Source: Nitrososphaeraceae archaeon
GTDB taxonomy: Archaea; Thermoproteota; Nitrososphaeria; Nitrososphaerales; Nitrososphaeraceae
Reading direction: 5' to 3'
NCBI GenBank assembly: GCA_022545895.1
Contig: JAKEIK010000104.1
Location: forward strand, 1-34,250
DNA: 34,250 nt
Notes under the pieces: generated by a model
What the model was told of the DNA's origin: nothing
The model's database searches: none
The model's input: the letters and a program-made list of their open reading frames with translations, nothing else
Shown: positions 28,686 to 34,250 of the stretch, piece after piece
Layout of the letters: each line of letters starts with the position of its first letter
How positions within the stretch are numbered: the first letter of the stretch is position 1
Made by a program: the position numbers and the translations under genes

Positions 28686-29273
28686 TCACGCTGCGTGTAT
28701 TGTAATGCTAGAAACCATGTAGGGATGATTCCAACCACAATATTCTAGACATTTTATTGTGTAAATTCCAGGTTTTTTAAATGTGTAATAAAATATGTTA
28801 TCAAATCCTGGAACCACTTGCATCTGGAACAGGGGAACGTCCATTTGGTTTGAGCTAGAAAGAACGCCAAAACCATGATTCACATCTATCGATCGAGCAA
28901 TAAATTTGACCGTTTCACCAGCCTTAACATAGAGCTGATTGTTATTGGTATTAACGTTAGTATCATTAGCATTTTGAGAACTGCCACGATCGTCTAGCAT
29001 CCAATACCATTGTCCGGCGGTAACTCCCACTGTGTGAATGTTTTGGGACTGTAGTAAAGCAGACTCGAATGCGACAGGCGGCATCCAAGGATAACCTAAA
29101 ATCCAGAACCAAATTAGCAATGCTGCTACGAAGATTCCCCAGTATCTTTCTGCATGGTATTTATTAAGTTCATATTTTACCTTGTCAAATCCTTTTAATG
29201 ATACATGATTGGATTTTGTGGACAGAACCACGTAGATAAAGAAAGCAGTAGCAATAACTAAAGCTGAAGTCAA
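28686..29273 (-). CDS. heme-copper terminal oxidase subunit II
   Basis: VTAGQWYWML, VNHGFGV, CuA motif CLEYCGWNHPYM (C-x3-C-x3-H-x2-M). In-frame N-terminal coding continues upstream to 29336 without a canonical start (see findings). Confidence 0.9.
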   Translation of the reverse strand: MTSALVIATAFFIYVVLSTKSNHVSLKGFDKVKYELNKYHAERYWGIFVAALLIWFWILGYPWMPPVAFESALLQSQNIHTVGVTAGQWYWMLDDRGSSQNANDTNVNTNNNQLYVKAGETVKFIARSIDVNHGFGVLSSSNQMDVPLFQMQVVPGFDNIFYYTFKKPGIYTIKCLEYCGWNHPYMVSSITIHAA

Positions 29274-29364
29274 AAATAGGGTCAGCCAGGGAACCCCGTA
29301 TCCAAGATCTGCTGCAAGTTCTACACCGGCTATACCTCATACTCCCCCGTTAACATTATCAACT

Positions 29365-29408
29365 TTCAAACCAAAATCAATTCTGGTTTGAAGTTTTAGT
29401 ATAAAAGA
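29365..29408 (-). promoter_or_regulatory. putative coxB promoter region: TATA-like element plus 9-bp inverted repeat
   Basis: Minus strand reads TCTTTTATAC (about 29399-29408), then TTCAAACCA-N10-TGGTTTGAA (29365-29392), about 25 nt upstream of the ATG at 29340. Confidence 0.45.
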
Positions 29409-29663
29409 TTTTTCTAATTTTATTTGATCCTTGATATTTCAATATCCCAATTCGAACACGTAATTCTGTATTCTGTTTGATTACTAGTTTAAAGTACTGG
29501 AACTGAATCTTTCTTCTGTTTGTACCTTCTTTCATTCAGTGCATCGACAACGGATGGATCTAGTATTTCATTAAGATTAGGATACTCACTAATCTAACCT
29601 GTTTTCAAGAAAAATTCAAAAATATATTTCCCTAAGGGAAATAACGAAAAAATACTAAAGTAC

Positions 29664-30077
29664 TTAAAGTGATATGCTATTCACGTCTGATGATTTGTAG
29701 TCCTGGAAAAATGCCTGTTTAATATTACTGACCAAATTTTCCATTTCATAATTATCGTTTAATTCGTTTATGTGGTTTGGCTTGAGTCCTAATGATTCTA
29801 ACTCCGGTATATATGAAGTAAGGGGACAGAGAATACACTTATGTGCTTCCCTGCACAATGTCTCGGCTTCATCTCCGTACTCTTGTATAGCGAATTCACT
29901 TCCATCGTCACACGTGACTTCAATACAGTAGTACTGTATTCCATTTTCCAAGTAGGTAATTTGTCGCGGTATTGTACTGATCTTGCAAGAAACGTCAGAA
30001 GAATGGATGAATCGATCTCCAGCGGTTGTAGGAGATTCAAGGATCATATGGAGTGCAACTACACTATTTGCGTACAT
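29664..30077 (-). CDS. hypothetical protein, Cys-containing
   Basis: 137-aa ORF with ENGIQYYCIEVTCDDGSEFAIQEYGDEAETLCREAHKCILCPLTSYIPELESLGLKPNHINELND; protein-like composition; no family recognised. Confidence 0.55.
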   Translation of the reverse strand: MYANSVVALHMILESPTTAGDRFIHSSDVSCKISTIPRQITYLENGIQYYCIEVTCDDGSEFAIQEYGDEAETLCREAHKCILCPLTSYIPELESLGLKPNHINELNDNYEMENLVSNIKQAFFQDYKSSDVNSISL

Positions 30078-30728
30078 TTACTGGCCCCCCACGACTACTA
30101 CGGCTCAGTTCTTCAAATGCATAGATAAACAACTCATCATATTAATCGCATAACTTATAGATAAATCTTATTATAGAAATTTCGTATTATTATCATATAT
30201 ATTATATATATAATAAAAACTATCAGGAGTTATATATTTTTTGTGTTAAATTATGAGATTTTATTAAAGAAGTGTATTATCAATATAATGGCCTGGCTAT
30301 GCACGATGGAAGAGTCGGCAACCAGGAACAATCAGGCATGCATAGAGACAGGACCAATATCAAAATGGTTACCAAGTTAATAAGGCGTTTGAAGAATATT
30401 TTTGAAAAAAAATTAGGGGGTGTATCTTTCAGGATATAGAAACAGTACTGAAATCAAATGGCTAAAACATTGAAGCCTATCGGAGTAATCAAATTGAATC
30501 AATCCCTCATCTAGGTAATCCACTGTATCACACGACGGTGGAGACATGATTAGAATGGGCGCTGAATATACGGTAATTCTCTTTTTATTGTCTTATTATA
30601 CTACAGATCTGTTCTCATAATTGGTTTATTTTTATGGTTCTTACACTGCTTCAGTTTATTTTGTTATTATGGCCATTGATTTTGGACATGTACCATTAAT
30701 AGCATATTTCCTATCCATAGATAGTAAT

Positions 30729-31133
30729 ATGTTAAAAATTCGTACGGTGCCATCACTCGATGGCATACTTTATGCTATGTCTGATGAAAAATCATTGAGT
30801 CTGCTTAATATGATCGCAAATGAATTTGATAAAGGTGCAGAAAAAGATTCACTTCTAGAAAAAGTTGACTTAACGCGTAAGCAATTTTATTTACGCATTT
30901 CAGCGTTGCTGAGCACTGGATTGATCAATAGAATATTAGGACGTTATTGCATTACATCATTTGGCAAAATAAACTATGAAATCCAGCTATTACTCAGGGT
31001 GGCAGTGGACAAACAAATGTCGGCATCGAAAATTGAAAAGATACCTTTGTCCTCGCAGTCAAACACATTTGTTACGACGGACGCAACGCATGGAAATGCG
31101 ATGATTGTTCGGCCGATATCACGAACTAGTTAA
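30729..31133 (+). CDS. putative winged-helix (ArsR/MarR-like) transcriptional regulator
   Basis: SDEKSLSLLNMIANEFDKGAEKDSLLEKVDLTRKQFYLRISALLSTGLINRILGRYCITSFGKINYEIQ: HTH plus wing pattern. Internal ATG at 30729 preferred over the TTG at 30621. Confidence 0.7.
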   Translation: MLKIRTVPSLDGILYAMSDEKSLSLLNMIANEFDKGAEKDSLLEKVDLTRKQFYLRISALLSTGLINRILGRYCITSFGKINYEIQLLLRVAVDKQMSASKIEKIPLSSQSNTFVTTDATHGNAMIVRPISRTS

Positions 31134-31350
31134 AAGGAGAAACTACCTAATTAATTTAGATTATTGCAACGCTTTAATAATACTCTTACTGGCTACAGCA
31201 GGATAAACTAAACATGCCATGCCCGTAGAGAATAGACAGCCCGCCAAATCCCAACTACTCCGGTTTAAATTCCAGAATCCCCATGAGAAAAAACATTCTA
31301 TAAAATCAGTAGTAGGGGTTATAATTACTATAGCCGCCAAATAACACTCA

Positions 31351-31497
31351 TCAGGTTACACCTGCTGGCGGCTGCGCCTCTTGACTGTGATCCTTTTTCA
31401 CATGCTCGTGTAAGGTTTGCTCACTCTCAAAGACTAAACCACACATATTACAAGTCAAATTCTTTTCCTTAGGTTTGTTTGCGTCTGCAGTAGACAT
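31351..31497 (-). CDS. C2H2 zinc-finger small protein (48 aa), not in the ORF track
   Basis: Manual translation: MSTADANKPKEKNLTCNMCGLVFESEQTLHEHVKKDHSQEAQPPAGVT*. Exact C-x2-C-x12-H-x4-H zinc-finger spacing. Confidence 0.8.
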   Translation of the reverse strand: MSTADANKPKEKNLTCNMCGLVFESEQTLHEHVKKDHSQEAQPPAGVT

Positions 31498-32448
31498 ATG
31501 TTACATAAGGACAACTAATAATTATAAATTTTGGTTCAAATTTGGAATCTTCCAGTGCTGTATCGCACCCTCAAGGGAAAAAGAGTACAAGTTCGTCCAA
31601 TCGATATCTAGAACTGTTCAAAAATATATTATCACAACATGCTGCCATTGATACTTTTAAAATTCTGCCACGGCTACGAGATTTATCTCACTGGTAACAG
31701 TCTGGTTCAAGTCATACGGATTGACATGCGACAATAATGTGTTTAATTGTTTGTAGTTCAATTTTCTGGGAGAATTCATCGTCTAAACTTAATCATTGAT
31801 GCCTTCCTATATCATAGATATAATATCCCTACGTTTAATATAATTTCAAGTAGTTTTCTAAGCCATATAAAATTTGTAAGCTAAATAATTTACACAAACG
31901 GCCATACTCCTTTCCTATATCATAATACTTTTAAAAATAAATTCTTATATGAATTATGCCAATGTCGGATTGCGTACCACAAACCTAGAGTCGAAGGTGT
32001 TACTGTTAATGAAGGACATTGTATTAACTTGATCAAGTCAGTCAAAGATGGATATAATTTTCTGATTCTGAAGGAACTTGAATAATCTCTAACCCTCTCT
32101 CCACAATTGAAAATATCGTTGACCTTTCTCTGTTGTTTTTTTATATTCTGTTTCTACTTGAGTTGTAAAACTGTGATCAAGTTGCATTCAAAGCGCTATT
32201 TGCGAGATCAAAGGATAGTAATCACTTGCTTCAATCATAAATAGTTGGACCAAATTATTTAGGTTAATTGCCTCAGCGCATGAATGAATATTGCGTCATC
32301 ATCGGCAAATTAATCTCAGAATGCATGATTTTTAAACTGTTTGGTTGAACTTTCTTAAGCGATATAAACCGTATATCGGTAGAGATTTTAAATAAAACTA
32401 AACTGACTGGCTGCACAATGGGATTGGCGAGGATTTGTGGTTCTAGCC

Positions 32449-32472
32449 AAGCAGCCAACGCTCGGGCTGCTT
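32449..32472 (+). repeat. 8-bp perfect inverted repeat (hairpin candidate)
   Basis: AAGCAGCC-AACGCTCG-GGCTGCTT, read directly; intergenic. Confidence 0.6.
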
Positions 32473-32602
32473 TAAGTTTCCAGAATATCCTTCTACTGTT
32501 TGTTAAAAATAATACAATTGTTGATTTAGTAATTTAGCGATATAATTGTTAGACTATTGATACGCCTGTGGAAGTGATACCTTTAATTAATTCCATTCTG
32601 AT

Positions 32603-32962
32603 GTGACTCTAATGAATCTCGGAATAAAGGCAGTAATCTGCATATCATTCGTAGGTGTGTTGGGATTAGGATTTTCAATTTGGGCTACCGGTATGCATAC
32701 TACCTATGGTCAGAATTCTACAACACCAAATAATCAAACCGTAGATGAACGCTTGTACGCGCAAAAACTTTATGAAAGTCCGATGACATTGGTACTCAGA
32801 GGCGAAGGGCCTCATTTAGAAGTTCTTGGTAAGGCTATTGACAATGCAAAGCTAAATGGTTTCACAATTGATGGAGTAACTGTGTTTACGGAAACGTCTC
32901 AGCCTTATGGAAATACTACCTACTTAACCGACGTCTATAGTGTATTCATGTCAAAAAAATAG
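32603..32962 (+). CDS. hypothetical secreted protein
   Basis: N-terminal signal AVICISFVGVLGLGFSIWATGMHTTYGQ followed by a soluble region. Confidence 0.6.
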   Translation: MTLMNLGIKAVICISFVGVLGLGFSIWATGMHTTYGQNSTTPNNQTVDERLYAQKLYESPMTLVLRGEGPHLEVLGKAIDNAKLNGFTIDGVTVFTETSQPYGNTTYLTDVYSVFMSKK

Positions 32963-33216
32963 ATTTTCTGTTTGATCTTACGCAACATAGAAAGAAAGGT
33001 TGCAACAAATATACGGAAGATGGGCTCGAATAATACTTGGTTGAATATCGCAACCTTGAAGGACTTGCAATATCTCTTTAGGGATTTTTAATTTCCCGGA
33101 TTGTTCAGTTGTCGGGGCTTATTCTTAGCGTGCTCATTATTACTTGGAATATTCAAGAGCAGCAAATTATCAAAATATGACGCTTTTGTTAATGATGCTG
33201 TAAACAAACATTGTTG

Positions 33217-34250
33217 TCAATGGAACGGGGGTGTAAATGGATCGACCACCTCAACGGTACCCATCATACCAGTATCCTCATGTGGAAGAATGTGGCAATG
33301 ATAGACGAATCTTCCAACGAAATCCTCAAATTGCATACGGACTACCACTTCCCCATTCGCCGGAAGAATAACTGTGTCCTGCAAGCCATGTGCCTCATAA
33401 GGTTGACCATTCACCGACATTACCTGGAAGTCATTGACGTGAATGTGAAATGTATGATCATCGTCATCGATATTTTTAATCTTCCATTCCTCTAGGTCTC
33501 CTAGCTTCACTATTTGGTCTACCCTGTTATGATCAAAAACCTTGCCATCGATCATGTTAGTTCCCTGTTCGCCAAAGCGGTTCATTGTTGTGTTGGACTC
33601 AGACGCAGAGAAGACTAACTCACGTATTTTTTGGACCCTTTGATCTCCCAGGTCATGCCTTGGTACTAGACTCGAAGCATTGACTTGTGCCGTCTCAGCT
33701 CCAGCATTGCCTTCAACGTTTATCGTTGCTAGGGTTACCACAGGATATGGGTGCGTAACACCCCCCCTGTATGGGAGCATTTTAAGAGGATATTTTCCAT
33801 TTTCTCCGCCAGTAACTAGCACGGAGAATCTTTTGCCAGCAGGAATCACAAGGTATTTTGTATCCCAGACCTCCCAAACAGGGTTACCATCTTCTTCGAT
33901 GACACGGAAGGTATGACCTGGTAGTGTTATATTGTAAAAAGTTCCGGGATCAATATTCGCAAATCGCCATAGTTGAGTCTCGCCTGGTGAAATAGTTACA
34001 ACAGGATTGATCTCTCCATTGATAGTCTGATATGTTGGTGAAGTATAGTTAAGGTGCCAATAATGCCATGGAAAACCCCTCATGGTAAACGTCTGCTGAG
34101 TGATATTGTGTAACACATCAGGTAGCAAGTCCTCCAAGCCTTCTATCACGAGCAAACCAGACAACCCGCCACCCACTTGATCAGTAGAGAGACCATGCAG
34201 GTGCGAATGATACCAAAAAGTTCCACTTGGATGATCGATCGGAATATCGA
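33217..34250 (-). CDS. multicopper oxidase (partial, truncated by right window edge)
   Basis: C-terminal copper motifs HTFHIHVNDFQV and YHCHILPHEDTGMMGTVEV. The frame is open to the window edge and includes DHPSGTFWYHSHLHGLSTDQ (HxH copper site). Confidence 0.93.
   Translation of the reverse strand, partial: DIPIDHPSGTFWYHSHLHGLSTDQVGGGLSGLLVIEGLEDLLPDVLHNITQQTFTMRGFPWHYWHLNYTSPTYQTINGEINPVVTISPGETQLWRFANIDPGTFYNITLPGHTFRVIEEDGNPVWEVWDTKYLVIPAGKRFSVLVTGGENGKYPLKMLPYRGGVTHPYPVVTLATINVEGNAGAETAQVNASSLVPRHDLGDQRVQKIRELVFSASESNTTMNRFGEQGTNMIDGKVFDHNRVDQIVKLGDLEEWKIKNIDDDDHTFHIHVNDFQVMSVNGQPYEAHGLQDTVILPANGEVVVRMQFEDFVGRFVYHCHILPHEDTGMMGTVEVVDPFTPPFH

Noticed and set aside
30190-30240. TATATATTATATATATAATA repeat-like tract
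   Set aside because: Simple AT-rich sequence; could hold promoters but no specific feature can be supported.
30299-30439. 46-aa ORF MHDGRVGNQEQSGMHRDRTNIKMVTKLIRRLKNIFEKKLGGVSFRI*
   Set aside because: Short, no recognised motif, next to very AT-rich sequence; insufficient support to call a gene.
31700-31730. tRNA T-arm-like string GGTTCAAGTC
   Set aside because: Flanking bases do not form a T stem and no cloverleaf could be built.
1-34250. CRISPR arrays, insertion sequences, prophage or integrase genes
   Set aside because: No regularly spaced direct repeats, transposase/integrase motifs or terminal inverted repeats seen on either strand.

Overview
The window looks like a chromosomal stretch from a Thaumarchaeota/Nitrososphaerota archaeon, probably a soil Nitrososphaerales. 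This is an inference from the gene set: TFB, aIF1, Sec61-beta, DUF2070, a DnaJ-ferredoxin fusion, an archaeal PIN-ATPase-KH protein, a heme-copper oxidase with a DUF1404 protein, and a multicopper oxidase. Main blocks: purine biosynthesis (purQ-purL-purF, then purK-purE); an informational/housekeeping block (DUF2070, Sec61-beta, SSSCA1-like Zn ribbon, aIF1/SUI1, TFB); a MEDS/response-regulator divergent pair; a PQQ-type sugar dehydrogenase; a DnaJ-Fer fusion divergent from a PsbP-like fusion protein; a 2-oxo acid decarboxylase (PDC/IPDC class) next to an interrupted alpha/beta hydrolase; a terminal oxidase locus (coxB-coxA-DUF1404); and a gene-poor right end holding a 48-aa C2H2 zinc-finger ORF absent from the ORF track and an edge-truncated multicopper oxidase. 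I saw no rRNA, convincing tRNA, CRISPR array or mobile element. The observations most worth checking are: the DnaJ-ferredoxin fusion with a three-Cys cluster motif; an in-frame stop cutting the catalytic-His segment off the hydrolase; two conserved genes (TFB and coxB) whose N-terminal coding continues upstream of any canonical start, with an ATG one nucleotide out of frame; unlisted small ORFs (zinc finger; membrane peptide beside the oxidase); and an inverted repeat in the coxB promoter region.
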